The notes beneath the pieces are model-generated. The model had not been told where the DNA came from and did not search any database. It saw only the letters and a list, made by a program, of their open reading frames with translations. The translations under genes were made by a program, and so were the position numbers. A stretch of 36,545 nt of DNA from an uncultured Clostridia bacterium (lineage in GTDB: Bacteria; Bacillota; Clostridia; Christensenellales; UBA1242): the NCBI GenBank assembly GCA_947628205.1, contig CANQYX010000009.1:1-36545 (forward strand), written 5' to 3'. This document shows positions 6,292-14,133 of the stretch, in pieces; the stretch's first letter is position 1, and the number at the start of each line of letters is the position of its first letter.

Positions 6292-7770
6292 TTAAAGCAA
6301 TATGCAAAGTATGCCGCCCTTGCCCTCGTTAACAATTCTAGACAAAGTTTTTCTTAATTTGTTTTGCAGGTTAACTGGCATTGAAGTTAATTTTGAGTTT
6401 AACCCCTCGTTGACTAAACTTTCAAGCGATTTGCCAAACATATTTGTTTTGTAAATCCCCTGAGGATTGTTTTCGTATTCTTGCATTAAATATTTAATTA
6501 AATCTTCGCTCTGTTCGTATCCGCCCATAATTGGTTGCACTTCGGTTTCAACATCAACCTTCATAATATGCAAACTTGGTGCGCTTGCCTTTAATTTTAG
6601 GCCGCAACGCCCACCTGAGCGAACAATTTCTGGTTCTTTTAATTCCATTTCGTCTATAGACGGAATAACTATGCCATAACCCGTTTCGTTAACTTGATTT
6701 AATGCCGAGGCAAGCTTATCGTATTTTAATTTGGCAGATGTTAAATCTTTTAAGCTGTTTACAAGCTCATAATCATCCTTAATTTCGGTGCCGCATTGGT
6801 CGGAAAGAACTTTATAAAACAACCCTTCTTTAGGAACTATATCAAAGGTTACTTCGCCCGAGCCCAACTCTATATTGCTGTTTAAAATTGGCTCGAAACT
6901 TTCGCTGTTTTCAAAAAGAACTTTGTTCCCGTTATAATCGCCCACCTTGGATACATCGTTAATTGCGTTAGTAACGGTGTCTAAAATTTCTTTAATTGTG
7001 GCATTGTCGGGCGAAAGGGGTTTTAACCATTTTGGCATTTTTATATTTACCACTTCAAGCGGAAATTCGTTTAAAATCTCTGTCATAATGTTATCTACAT
7101 CTTCCTTTTTTAATTCATTAACATTTATTGGCAAAACAGGGGCTGAATATTCTTTTTTAAGTTCGTTTACAAGTGCAATTGTCTTTTCGTCTGTTGGGTT
7201 TGTTGTGTTTAAAATCATAACAAAAGGTTTGCCTGTTTCTCTAAGTTGAGAAACGGTTCGCTTTTCGGCTTCAACATAATTTTTATGAGGAATGTTTGTA
7301 AAACTTCCGTCGGTTGTTATTGCCAATGCAATTGTTGAATGCTCGTTAATAACCTTTTCCGTGCCAATAACGGCCGCTTGGACAAACGGAATTGGCTGTT
7401 TATTCCACGGAGTTTTAACCAAACGCGGTTTGCCATTTTCTTCTGCACCCAAAGCCCCTTCAACCATATATCCAACACAATCAATAAGGCGAACACTCAT
7501 TGCGGTGTTGCCAATTTTAACTCGCACCGCTTCGGCCGGCACAAACTGAGGTTTGGTGGTCATCACTATTGTGCCTTCGCCCGCTTGCGGAAGTTCGTCG
7601 TTTGCGCGCTCGCGGTCGTGCTTATTTGTTATGTTGTTAAGCACAAAATTTTGAATAAATTTTTGAATGAATGTAGATTTGCCGCACCTAACCGGCCCAA
7701 CAACACCGATATACACATCTCCATTTGTGCGTTTTGCAATGTCGGTGTAGATACTTGAATTCTTTTCCAT
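6292..7770 (-). CDS. spoIVA: Stage IV sporulation protein A (spore coat ATPase)
   Basis: SpoIVA hydrolyses ATP and polymerises on the outer forespore membrane to form the coat basement layer. The 492-residue length equals that of B. subtilis SpoIVA and the sequence is colinear: an N-terminal TRAFAC-type domain with Walker A GPVRCGKST (residues ~25-33), the TIVMTTKP segment, the DCVGY box, the long middle domain, and the C-terminal region ending IVNEGKGGILCILL. The Shine-Dalgarno GGAGGGG precedes the ATG. Upstream lies a candidate sigma-E promoter (7790-7819), fitting mother-cell expression. It is monocistronic. Presence of intact spoIVA says the lineage sporulates or did so recently. Confidence 0.97.
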   Translation of the reverse strand: MEKNSSIYTDIAKRTNGDVYIGVVGPVRCGKSTFIQKFIQNFVLNNITNKHDRERANDELPQAGEGTIVMTTKPQFVPAEAVRVKIGNTAMSVRLIDCVGYMVEGALGAEENGKPRLVKTPWNKQPIPFVQAAVIGTEKVINEHSTIALAITTDGSFTNIPHKNYVEAEKRTVSQLRETGKPFVMILNTTNPTDEKTIALVNELKKEYSAPVLPINVNELKKEDVDNIMTEILNEFPLEVVNIKMPKWLKPLSPDNATIKEILDTVTNAINDVSKVGDYNGNKVLFENSESFEPILNSNIELGSGEVTFDIVPKEGLFYKVLSDQCGTEIKDDYELVNSLKDLTSAKLKYDKLASALNQVNETGYGIVIPSIDEMELKEPEIVRSGGRCGLKLKASAPSLHIMKVDVETEVQPIMGGYEQSEDLIKYLMQEYENNPQGIYKTNMFGKSLESLVNEGLNSKLTSMPVNLQNKLRKTLSRIVNEGKGGILCILL

Positions 7771-7789
7771 TTCCCCTCCAATCTAACTT

Positions 7790-7819
7790 AACTTATGAAA
7801 AAACAAATTCAAATATGAC
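7790..7819 (-). promoter_or_regulatory. Candidate sigma-E promoter of spoIVA
   Basis: On the minus strand GTCATATTT (7811-7819) is followed after 13 nt by CATAAGTT (7790-7797). The layout, ATA with 16 nt to CATA, fits the sigma-E consensus; the -10 box is an imperfect match to CATACAnT. No good sigma-A promoter is seen nearby. Confidence 0.45.
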
Positions 7820-7858
7820 AAATTAATTGAACTAAAAACAAAACCTGTTCAATACAAC

Positions 7859-7885
7859 AAAAAAAGCGGGTTTGCCGCTTTTATC
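7859..7885 (-). terminator. Terminator of the 7889-8746 gene
   Basis: Minus strand AAAAGCGG-CAAACC-CGCTTTTTTT forms a compact GC stem with a T run, starting 4 nt after the stop codon. Confidence 0.85.
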
Positions 7886-7888
7886 TTA

Positions 7889-8746
7889 TTATTTTATTTG
7901 GGTTATTAAATGTTGTAAATTTCCTTTAAATTGTTTATTTGTGTTTTTTTGCATTAAAAATTTCATTTTTATGCTGTAAAAAGCAAGCACATTGTTTTTA
8001 TTTGTTATGGCATCCATTCTCGAATCAAAAGCCATTTCTTTAAGCGTTATTCTGAAATCTTGCACATCCAAATTTTCAGGATCTAAAATAAAATTCCCAT
8101 CTTTATCTGTTAAAACAAACTTTTTTGTTAACTCATTATAATTATTAACATCTTCAATCAACAGCAAATTGAAAAACTTTGTTAAGGCATCCAGTTCGTT
8201 TTCGTTTTTAACTTGCGCGGCAGCCGAAATTAAATCTCCAGTTAAATTGAACTTGTTAGCAAAAATTTGAAAATTTTTTCCATTCAGTTCAACCCCTTCC
8301 AACGAGCCAACAGAAATTGGCAAATTGGCATATTCCGTTCCCTCATTTGTGGCATAAATGGCCACAGTTTTAGATTCATCCGCCACAATTGCATATCTAT
8401 CCTTGTTAAAAAATAGCAACTTACCACAAGGAAAAATTGTGGACCTATCAAACTGCTCCACAATTTGCACGCCTGCCAAATTATTCTTTTGGGCAAGTAC
8501 ATAAAAGGTTGGAAATTCGATGCAATAATCGTAAATTGCTGGGTCGATATAATCTTGTTTAGATTTGTGCATTTCCACAAAAGCTTTTGAAACAATATTT
8601 AGCTTTTTGCCTAAACGATATAAAAACGAACTACAAGCCACGCTCCTGATTGAATCAAAACCAAGGCGGGTGTATTTCCTGCCTTTTTCATTTACAAAAT
8701 ATTCTTTTTCATCAACAAACATTCGTTGCTTTATCTTTACGTCCAT
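7889..8746 (-). CDS. Hypothetical protein, 285 aa
   Basis: Not recognised. I start at the ATG at 8746 (AAAAGGA 6 nt upstream) because a promoter, TTGACA-17-TAAATT (8769-8797), lies inside the longer open frame that begins at 8797. The product is soluble, without signal peptide or transmembrane segment. The N-terminal part is basic (DVKIKQRMFVDEKEYFV, RKYTRLGFDSIRSVACSS); the rest is rich in Asn, Lys and Phe. It contains a beta-rich middle (RYAIVADESKTVAIYATNEG) and a segment LTDKDGNFILDPENLDVQDF. It lies 35-86 nt after asnS, but the separate promoter suggests independent control. Confidence 0.65.
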   Translation of the reverse strand: MDVKIKQRMFVDEKEYFVNEKGRKYTRLGFDSIRSVACSSFLYRLGKKLNIVSKAFVEMHKSKQDYIDPAIYDYCIEFPTFYVLAQKNNLAGVQIVEQFDRSTIFPCGKLLFFNKDRYAIVADESKTVAIYATNEGTEYANLPISVGSLEGVELNGKNFQIFANKFNLTGDLISAAAQVKNENELDALTKFFNLLLIEDVNNYNELTKKFVLTDKDGNFILDPENLDVQDFRITLKEMAFDSRMDAITNKNNVLAFYSIKMKFLMQKNTNKQFKGNLQHLITQIK

Positions 8747-8768
8747 ATTAGTCCTTTTAAAGATTGAT

Positions 8769-8797
8769 AATTTATCATATATCTTGCAATTTGTCAA
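8769..8797 (-). promoter_or_regulatory. Promoter of the 7889-8746 gene
   Basis: TTGACA (8792-8797), 17-nt spacer, TAAATT (8769-8774) on the minus strand, 23 nt before the chosen ATG. This argues against the upstream start at 8797. Confidence 0.65.
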
Positions 8798-8832
8798 GCA
8801 TATTTTGCAAAAAAAGGCACCATTATTTTTTA

Positions 8833-10218
8833 TTATCCTTGAATAGAGCCAACCGTGCGAGGGAAAAATTCCACATCGCGAATGTTGCTTATTCCGGTTA
8901 GATACATAACCATGCGCTCAAAGCCCAAGCCATAGCCCGAGTGAACGTTAGTGCCATAGCGGCGCGTGTCCAAATACCAAGAGTAATCTTCCTCTTTAAG
9001 GCCCAATTCGTGAATGCGGTTTAGAAGTTTATCCAACCTCTCTTCGCGCTGGCTGCCGCCAATTAATTCGCCAATGCCAGGCACAAGCAAATCGACTGCC
9101 GCCACCGTTTTGCCGTCATCATTTTGGCGCATATAAAACGCTTTAATGTCTTTTGGATAGTTGGTTAAGAACACCGGCTTTTTGTAAACCTCTTCGGTTA
9201 AATAGCGCTCGTGCTCGCTTTGCAAATCCACACCCCATTTAACCGGGAAAGTGAACCTATCCTTAACCTTTTCAAGTTGCTTGATAGCATCGGTGTAATC
9301 TAGGCGGACAAAGTCATTTTCAACAATGTTTTTAAGGCGAGCAATTAGGCCGGTATCCACAAACTTATTTAAAAATTCAAGTTCGTCCGCGCACTCGCTC
9401 ATAACATAATTGATGACATATTTAACCATCTCTTCTTCATTGTCCATAAGTTCGGTTAGGTCGCAGAAACAAATTTCTGGCTCCATCATCCAGAACTCGG
9501 CCGCGTGGCGAGTAGTGTTTGAGTTCTCTGCCCTAAATGTTGGGCCAAAAGTGTAAGTTTTGCCAAAAGCGTGCGTTATTGTTTCTTCATGCAACTGACC
9601 GGACACTGTTAGCGACACTTTTTTGCCAAAGAAATCTTTGGAATAGTCCACTTTGCCCGAACTTGCCACCTTGTCTAAATCTAGCGTGGTAACTTGGAAC
9701 ATATCGCCCGCGCCCTCGCAATCGTTTGATGTTATAATTGGCGTGTGGACATAAACAAAATTGCGCTCGTTAAAAAATTTGTGAATTGCAAAAGCCGCCA
9801 CCGAGCGAATGCGGAACACCGCGTTAAATAAATTGCCGCGTGCACGGATTGTTGGAATGGTGCGCAAAAATTCAACCGTGTGGCGCTTTTTTTGAAGTGG
9901 ATAGTCGGTTGCACTTTCGCCCAGAACCTCAACTTTTGTGGCGTTAATTTCAAATGGTTGCTGTGCGTTTGGCGTTAAAAGCAAAACACCTTCAACGCAA
10001 AAAGATGCGCCCACATTTTGCTTTACAACTTGGTCATAATTTTTCAACTTTTCCTTTTCAACCACAATTTGCACGCTTTTAAATGCGCCGTCGTTAAGCT
10101 CAATAAAAGCAATGTTTTTGCTATCCCTAACCGTGCGCGCCCAACCGCAAACGGTGATTGTTTTGTTTGCATAATTTTTAAATGTTTTTTGCAAATCTTT
10201 AATTTCAATGCGTTTCAT
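8833..10218 (-). CDS. asnS: Asparagine--tRNA ligase
   Basis: Class IIb aminoacyl-tRNA synthetase charging tRNA-Asn with asparagine. The protein has 461 residues, the usual length. An N-terminal OB-fold anticodon-binding domain opens with [21 protein letters not shown]. Class II motif 2 is seen in [26 protein letters not shown] (given as its key part [15 protein letters not shown]), and motif 3 in [15 protein letters not shown]. The AsnRS-type HAAEFWM signature distinguishes it from AspRS. AAAAGGAG precedes the ATG, and the gene lies 15 nt after aspS in the same T-box-controlled operon. Having AsnRS means the cell need not rely on the GatCAB amidation route for Asn-tRNA. Confidence 0.96.
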   Translation of the reverse strand: MKRIEIKDLQKTFKNYANKTITVCGWARTVRDSKNIAFIELNDGAFKSVQIVVEKEKLKNYDQVVKQNVGASFCVEGVLLLTPNAQQPFEINATKVEVLGESATDYPLQKKRHTVEFLRTIPTIRARGNLFNAVFRIRSVAAFAIHKFFNERNFVYVHTPIITSNDCEGAGDMFQVTTLDLDKVASSGKVDYSKDFFGKKVSLTVSGQLHEETITHAFGKTYTFGPTFRAENSNTTRHAAEFWMMEPEICFCDLTELMDNEEEMVKYVINYVMSECADELEFLNKFVDTGLIARLKNIVENDFVRLDYTDAIKQLEKVKDRFTFPVKWGVDLQSEHERYLTEEVYKKPVFLTNYPKDIKAFYMRQNDDGKTVAAVDLLVPGIGELIGGSQREERLDKLLNRIHELGLKEEDYSWYLDTRRYGTNVHSGYGLGFERMVMYLTGISNIRDVEFFPRTVGSIQG

Positions 10219-10233
10219 AATTTTCTCCTTTTA

Positions 10234-11517
10234 CTATGGTGTTATTCTTTCCGGCCCGCGGAACAAGAACATGGCTTCTTTAATACTTTGTAATTCAAGC
10301 AAATTCATAGTTATTCTATCCAACCCCAGGCCAAAGCCGCCGTGTGGAGGGCAGCCATATTTAAAGAATTGCAAATAAAATTCCACATCTTTTGCCAGCC
10401 CTTTTTCTTCCGCTTGTGCCTTTAAAATTTCATATCTATGCTCACGTTGCGCGCCTGTGGTTATTTCCACGCCCTTCCAAATTAAATCGTACCCTTGTGG
10501 CACGCCATTTTTGCGCATGTGGTAGAACGCGCGCTTTCTTGCGCCATAATCAGTTACAAAAATGAATTCGTGGTTGAACATATCGCGCGCTAATTTATCA
10601 CATAGTTTTTCCGCCTCTGTGGTTAGGTCATCCTTTTCCTCGTCTGGGCAAGTGTAGCCATATCTCTTTTCTAGTTCAGTATATAAATCTTTAAGTTTTA
10701 GCCTAGGGAAAGGGAGTGTTGGCACAACAACTTCAACATTAAATTGTTCTTTAATTGCATCGCCATATTTTTCTTTAACGCGTTTTAGCGCATACGTCAA
10801 AAGTTCCTCTTCCAAATGCATAACATCCTCGAAACTTTCTATGCCTGAAAATTCCAAGTCAAAGCCAGTAAACTCGGTTGCGTGTTTTCTTGAATGCGAT
10901 TTTTCCGCCCTAAACACTGGCGCGCACTCAAAAATTCTGCCCAATCCACCAGCCATTGCCATTTGCTTATAGAATTGAGGGCTTTGCGCCAAATATGCCT
11001 TGCCATTAAAATATTTCACTTCAAACACTTCCGAACCACTTTCGGATGCGGTTGCAATTAATTTTGGAGTGTGAATTTCAGTAAAATCGCGTTGCAACAA
11101 AAATTCCCTTAGTGCAGCAGTAAATTCGCTTTGGACTTTAAAAATTAACGTGTTTTTGTCAACGCGCAAGTCAATCCAACGATAATCTATCCTATTATCT
11201 ATATTGCTCTCTTCTGCAATTGGGTTAGCCTCGGCGCTGCTTGCAACTTCAACCGACGAAGCATAAACTTCTTGCCCGCCCATTTTAACATATTCGCTTT
11301 TAACAAGTTCGCCTTCAACCACAACAACCGAGCCGGGTAAAAGATGATAAAAAGTATCCCCCACTTCGGGATATTTAACCTTATCCACCGTAACTTGAAT
11401 TTTGCCCGAGAAATCTTTAAGGACAACGAATTGGATGTTCTTTTTGTCCCTAACCGTTTCTATCATGCCCATAAATTTAACATTGCCAACATTTAATTTT
11501 GAAATTTGTGTATACAT
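10234..11517 (-). CDS. aspS: Aspartate--tRNA ligase, archaeal-type (short form)
   Basis: Charges tRNA-Asp. The 427-residue length and the motifs (QSPQFYKQMAMAGG, FRAEKSHSRKHATEFTGFDLE, GGFGLGLDRITMNLL) are those of the archaeal/eukaryotic-type AspRS found in some Clostridia, not of the ~590-residue bacterial type with its GAD insertion. I start at the ATG at 11517 because AGGAGG lies 3-8 nt upstream and the longer frame runs into the T-box terminator. Archaeal-type enzymes are often non-discriminating (also charging tRNA-Asn). The residue in the N-terminal GxxxxVRD segment that is Trp or His in characterised archaeal enzymes appears to be Glu here, so specificity cannot be read off. It is the first gene of the aspS-asnS operon. 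Confidence 0.95.
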   Translation of the reverse strand: MYTQISKLNVGNVKFMGMIETVRDKKNIQFVVLKDFSGKIQVTVDKVKYPEVGDTFYHLLPGSVVVVEGELVKSEYVKMGGQEVYASSVEVASSAEANPIAEESNIDNRIDYRWIDLRVDKNTLIFKVQSEFTAALREFLLQRDFTEIHTPKLIATASESGSEVFEVKYFNGKAYLAQSPQFYKQMAMAGGLGRIFECAPVFRAEKSHSRKHATEFTGFDLEFSGIESFEDVMHLEEELLTYALKRVKEKYGDAIKEQFNVEVVVPTLPFPRLKLKDLYTELEKRYGYTCPDEEKDDLTTEAEKLCDKLARDMFNHEFIFVTDYGARKRAFYHMRKNGVPQGYDLIWKGVEITTGAQREHRYEILKAQAEEKGLAKDVEFYLQFFKYGCPPHGGFGLGLDRITMNLLELQSIKEAMFLFRGPERITP

Positions 11518-11529
11518 CTTTCCTCCTAA

Positions 11530-11764
11530 AAACAAAAAATCGCCCATAATGACAAGCAAAACTGCTTATTCATTAGGACGAATTATCTAAAACCCGCGGT
11601 GCCACCTAATTTGCTTTTCAGCCACTTATTTTATGCCCATATTGGCGGGCAAACCATAAAACTCAGGAGTGTCTTTCGCACGGGCTGCGTTGGCAAGTTC
11701 ACACTATCCTTACCTCACTTAAAACCAATTCCCACGTTACTCTTTCCGTCATCGTTTTAAAGAT
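11530..11764 (-). ncRNA. T-box riboswitch, aspartate specifier, upstream of aspS-asnS
   Basis: The leader reads GATGACGGAAAGAGTA at its start, then the AGTGAGGTAAGGATAGTGTGA distal stem I motif. A specifier region GAAAGAC-A follows, whose GAC (11671-11673) is an aspartate codon. The canonical T-box GGTGGCACCGCGGGTT is at 11591-11606. The antiterminator competes with a long terminator stem (CGTCCTAATGA...) at 11533-11582 followed by TTTTTTG. Uncharged tRNA-Asp should stabilise the antiterminator and raise aspS-asnS transcription. The T-box and terminator are directly visible; the specifier assignment is a reading of the loop and slightly less certain. Confidence 0.93.
11533..11582 (-). terminator. 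Regulated intrinsic terminator of the T-box leader
   Basis: Minus-strand arms TCGTCC-TAATGA-ATAAGCA and TGCTTGTCATTATGGGCGA pair around GTTT, followed by six T. The 5' arm immediately follows the T-box, as required for a mutually exclusive antiterminator. Confidence 0.85.
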
Positions 11765-11770
11765 ATTTGC

Positions 11771-11799
11771 ATTTTAGCACCAAACAAAATGTTTGTCAA
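11771..11799 (-). promoter_or_regulatory. Promoter of the T-box leader
   Basis: TTGACA (11794-11799), 17-nt spacer ending in TGC, TAAAAT (11771-11776): a near-consensus promoter with an extended -10. The transcript would start near 11764. Confidence 0.85.
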
Positions 11800-11897
11800 T
11801 TGATTTTTAAGTTTATTTAAAAAAATTTTCTTTTTTTTAATATTTTTGTTTTTTTGTTTAAAAAATTTTTTAATAAAGTCAAATTCCAAACGAACAA

Positions 11898-11928
11898 AAA
11901 GGCACGCCTAATTTTGTGGTGTGCCTTT
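11898..11928 (-). terminator. Terminator of the coiled-coil gene
   Basis: AAAGGCAC and GTGCCTTT pair around an imperfect inner stem, with a T run on the minus strand. The 5' arm lies inside the last codons and stop of the gene ending at 11908. Confidence 0.7.
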
Positions 11929-12531
11929 GCCCTCGTCATTTTTATTTTCGCCTAAATTGAAAACCTTTAAAATTTCCTCCAATTCCATGTTTGGGTGCAA
12001 TGCCTCATTAAAATCAAAACCGCTGGACGAAACATTGTTCAATAAATCGTCCGTTGGGCCACCGCGCTTAACATCTCCGCCCACCGATTTACTATCAAAG
12101 CAATTTATGATGTTGTGCAGCAATTTTTTAATAGGGTCGTCCACCACAACTTGCTTTTTCATATCCACAACCGGCTCTTTTGGGTTGGTGTTAAGGTTGC
12201 TATAAACAAGTGACTTAAATTTTTCGCTCATATCCTTCAACTTTGTGTCCTGTTTCAATTCAGGATAGCGCAAATAAAGTTCGTTAATAATTTGCTCCAT
12301 GCGCATATACATGAGCCGGCTGCGCTGAATGTCCAACAAATACAATTTTTTGCGGCTGGCTTCAAGCTGATTGGCGTGCTCCATGCTGGCAATAATTGCA
12401 CTGGAAATTGACTGCTCTTTATTTTTATAATCCTCCACAATGGCGCGCAGGCGGGAAATTGTTGCGCGTTGCTCGGCAATTGTTGCCTGCAATTCGGCAA
12501 TTTTTGCGTTGTAATCTATATTTTTATCCAT
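11908..12531 (-). CDS. Coiled-coil protein of unknown function
   Basis: 207 residues. The first ~40 form a regular coiled coil (NAKIAELQATIAEQRATISR). A second helical segment (~45-95: EHANQLEASRKKLYLLDIQR) precedes a Lys-rich linker, a region with Gly/Asp/Asn, and an acidic C-terminal tail (NMELEEILKVFNLGENKNDE). The layout, N-terminal coil, helical middle and flexible tail, recalls DivIVA/GpsB-like scaffolds, but I see no DivIVA signature and do not claim membership. Its start overlaps the end of the preceding membrane-protein gene by 8 nt, so the pair is translationally coupled and may act together at the membrane. Confidence 0.65.
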   Translation of the reverse strand: MDKNIDYNAKIAELQATIAEQRATISRLRAIVEDYKNKEQSISSAIIASMEHANQLEASRKKLYLLDIQRSRLMYMRMEQIINELYLRYPELKQDTKLKDMSEKFKSLVYSNLNTNPKEPVVDMKKQVVVDDPIKKLLHNIINCFDSKSVGGDVKRGGPTDDLLNNVSSSGFDFNEALHPNMELEEILKVFNLGENKNDEGKGTPQN

Positions 12532-13021
12532 TTTTCTTTCTCCCTTTAATTATGTTAAACACGAAATATGCAACAAACCAGCCAACAAGCAGTCCAATCA
12601 TCCACCAAAGGTTGATTATTTTTTGTACGAAAAGCAAACAAATCAGCCCAAAGCCCAAAAACAAAATGAAAAGTTTAAGTTGCAATTTATCTTTAAAATA
12701 CAGCCCAGTGAACAAGCTTGCCACCGCCACCGCGAACAGATAATATGGCCAAAATTGCGAAATTTGCCAGCCGCCCTTTGTCTGACCAAAGTATAGCATA
12801 AAATTTAAAATTCCGCAAAGCAAAAGTAGTATACCAATGAACATTGAACTGTCTAATTTTAGCGAAAAGGCACGAACAATAAGCAAAATGCCAATAAGCA
12901 TTAGTGACACGGCAAAACTAATGCGGAAAAAAGGAAAGTTGATTGGCAATAAATCGAGAATAAAACACACGATATTCACAATCAGCACAGAATAATATAA
13001 AATTTTAGATTTTTTGCCCAA
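12524..13021 (-). CDS. Polytopic membrane protein of unknown function
   Basis: 165 residues with about six hydrophobic segments (~9-25, ~32-50, ~58-77, ~88-107, ~113-130, ~135-157), short polar loops and a basic C-terminus (IIKGRKKNG). The start codon is TTG at 13021: AAAAAGGAG lies 7 nt upstream and there is no in-frame ATG near it. It is upstream of, and overlaps, the coiled-coil gene. No family recognised; the spacing of aromatic residues before helices suggests a small integral membrane partner, not a transporter. Confidence 0.65.
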   Translation of the reverse strand: MGKKSKILYYSVLIVNIVCFILDLLPINFPFFRISFAVSLMLIGILLIVRAFSLKLDSSMFIGILLLLCGILNFMLYFGQTKGGWQISQFWPYYLFAVAVASLFTGLYFKDKLQLKLFILFLGFGLICLLFVQKIINLWWMIGLLVGWFVAYFVFNIIKGRKKNG

Positions 13022-13068
13022 ATTTAACTCCTTTTTTACTTTTTAATAATTTTTTAATGTCATTATGA

Positions 13069-13158
13069 TTTCCATGTCATTGCGAGCGTAGCATGGCAAT
13101 CTCTATCTCTGCCTTATGTGTCATTCTGAGAGAGTGTAACGAGCCGAAGAATCTCCTT
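13069..13158. repeat. Composite dispersed repeat (two families abutted)
   Basis: The left half (GTCATTGCGAG...TGGCAATCTCTA) is the family also present, inverted, in the ileS leader at 17536-17582. The right half (GTCATTCTGAG...CGAAGAATCT) belongs to the family at 107-176. Nothing coding is seen between 13022 and 13161. Confidence 0.7.
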
Positions 13159-13161
13159 AAC

Positions 13162-13965
13162 TCATTTTTTTGCCTGCCTATTCCTAATTATTTTAACCAA
13201 ATTGTAAATCAAAATTCCTGCGCCTATTAAAAACATTAAAATGCTTAAAACTTGCGAGATGCGCACGTTAGAGCCACCAACAAACAAACTATCGCCGCGC
13301 ACACCTTCTATTATTGTCCGCCCAAGCCCATACCAAACAAGATATGTAGCGGTTGGCACCGCTTTTTTGTTTGTTTTCAAATAAACAAGCAACACAACGC
13401 CAAAACCAGCCAAGTTCCACAAACTTTCATAAATATTTGTGGCTAAATGCCAGGTGTATTCGCCCGAGCCAACATAAGTTTCCACCTTCATAGCGAACGG
13501 GAACCATTGAAGGTTGGGGTCGGTTACCAAATTGCCATAGCAGCATTGCGAAAAGAAACAACCGATGCGCCCGATTGCCTGCCCTAGAATAAGCACAGGC
13601 ACGCAAAAATCAAAAATGTCAATTAAAATTTTGAAGTTGCGTTTAATTGTGCAAAAGATAACCACGCCCAAAATTCCGCCAAAAACCGCGCCCAAAATTG
13701 CAAGCCCACCATCTCTAAAATTAAAGAAATCTTTAAACGATGCATCATTAAAAATAAAATAGTAAAGGCGCGCGCCAACAATGGCAAGCGGAAAACAAAG
13801 GACTGCCAACAGAATTATATCATCACTCTTAAAACCGCGCTTTTTAGCAAGGAAACAAGCAATTACAACTCCCAAAAGCATAGCAAACGCAATTATTGCC
13901 CCATAAAAAGTTATTTCCAAATTGCCAATGTAAAACCCACGCGGCGGAACAGAATACAAATTCAT
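13162..13965 (-). CDS. lgt: Prolipoprotein diacylglyceryl transferase
   Basis: Lgt transfers diacylglycerol to the lipobox cysteine of prelipoproteins in the cytoplasmic membrane. The 267-residue protein has seven hydrophobic segments. It carries the family's N-terminal RGFYIGNLEITFYG, the FRDGGLAILGAVFGGI stretch, and the signature GRIGCFFSQCCYG, the variant common in clostridia that replaces the classical GRxGNFxNxExxG. WYGLGRTIIEGVRGD near the C-terminus supplies the conserved Arg residues. I start at the ATG at 13965 instead of 13983. A -10 box (TACAAT) ends 6 nt before it and no Shine-Dalgarno exists, indicating a leaderless mRNA. Single gene, divergent from glmM. Confidence 0.92.
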   Translation of the reverse strand: MNLYSVPPRGFYIGNLEITFYGAIIAFAMLLGVVIACFLAKKRGFKSDDIILLAVLCFPLAIVGARLYYFIFNDASFKDFFNFRDGGLAILGAVFGGILGVVIFCTIKRNFKILIDIFDFCVPVLILGQAIGRIGCFFSQCCYGNLVTDPNLQWFPFAMKVETYVGSGEYTWHLATNIYESLWNLAGFGVVLLVYLKTNKKAVPTATYLVWYGLGRTIIEGVRGDSLFVGGSNVRISQVLSILMFLIGAGILIYNLVKIIRNRQAKK

Positions 13966-14000
13966 AACACAATTGTATATCAAAGCAAAAAAAAATGCAA
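13965..14000 (-). promoter_or_regulatory. Leaderless-type promoter of lgt
   Basis: TTGCAT (13995-14000), 17-nt spacer, TACAAT (13972-13977), 6 nt, ATG at 13965. The predicted first transcribed base is the A of the ATG. Confidence 0.7.
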
Positions 14001-14133
14001 CTAAATATTTTCAAATTTTTTGCATTTTTTTGGTACTTTCATTAAGAACAATCAAGTTGAGTTGTAAAAACTGCCCAAAATCACTCTTCTTAATTTAAAT
14101 GTCAAAATTATTTTAATTTTCATATTTAATTTT

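Noticed and set aside
8747..8797. Upstream start of the 7889-8746 gene at 8797
   Set aside because: The region holds a TTGACA-17-TAAATT promoter, and a good Shine-Dalgarno precedes the ATG at 8746.
11518..11559. Upstream start of aspS at 11559
   Set aside because: Those codons lie in the T-box terminator; AGGAGG sits before the ATG at 11517.
14101..14133. Eighth leaderless promoter, at glmM
   Set aside because: There is no Shine-Dalgarno, but the AT-rich upstream sequence has no -10/-35 pair at the spacing shared by the other seven.
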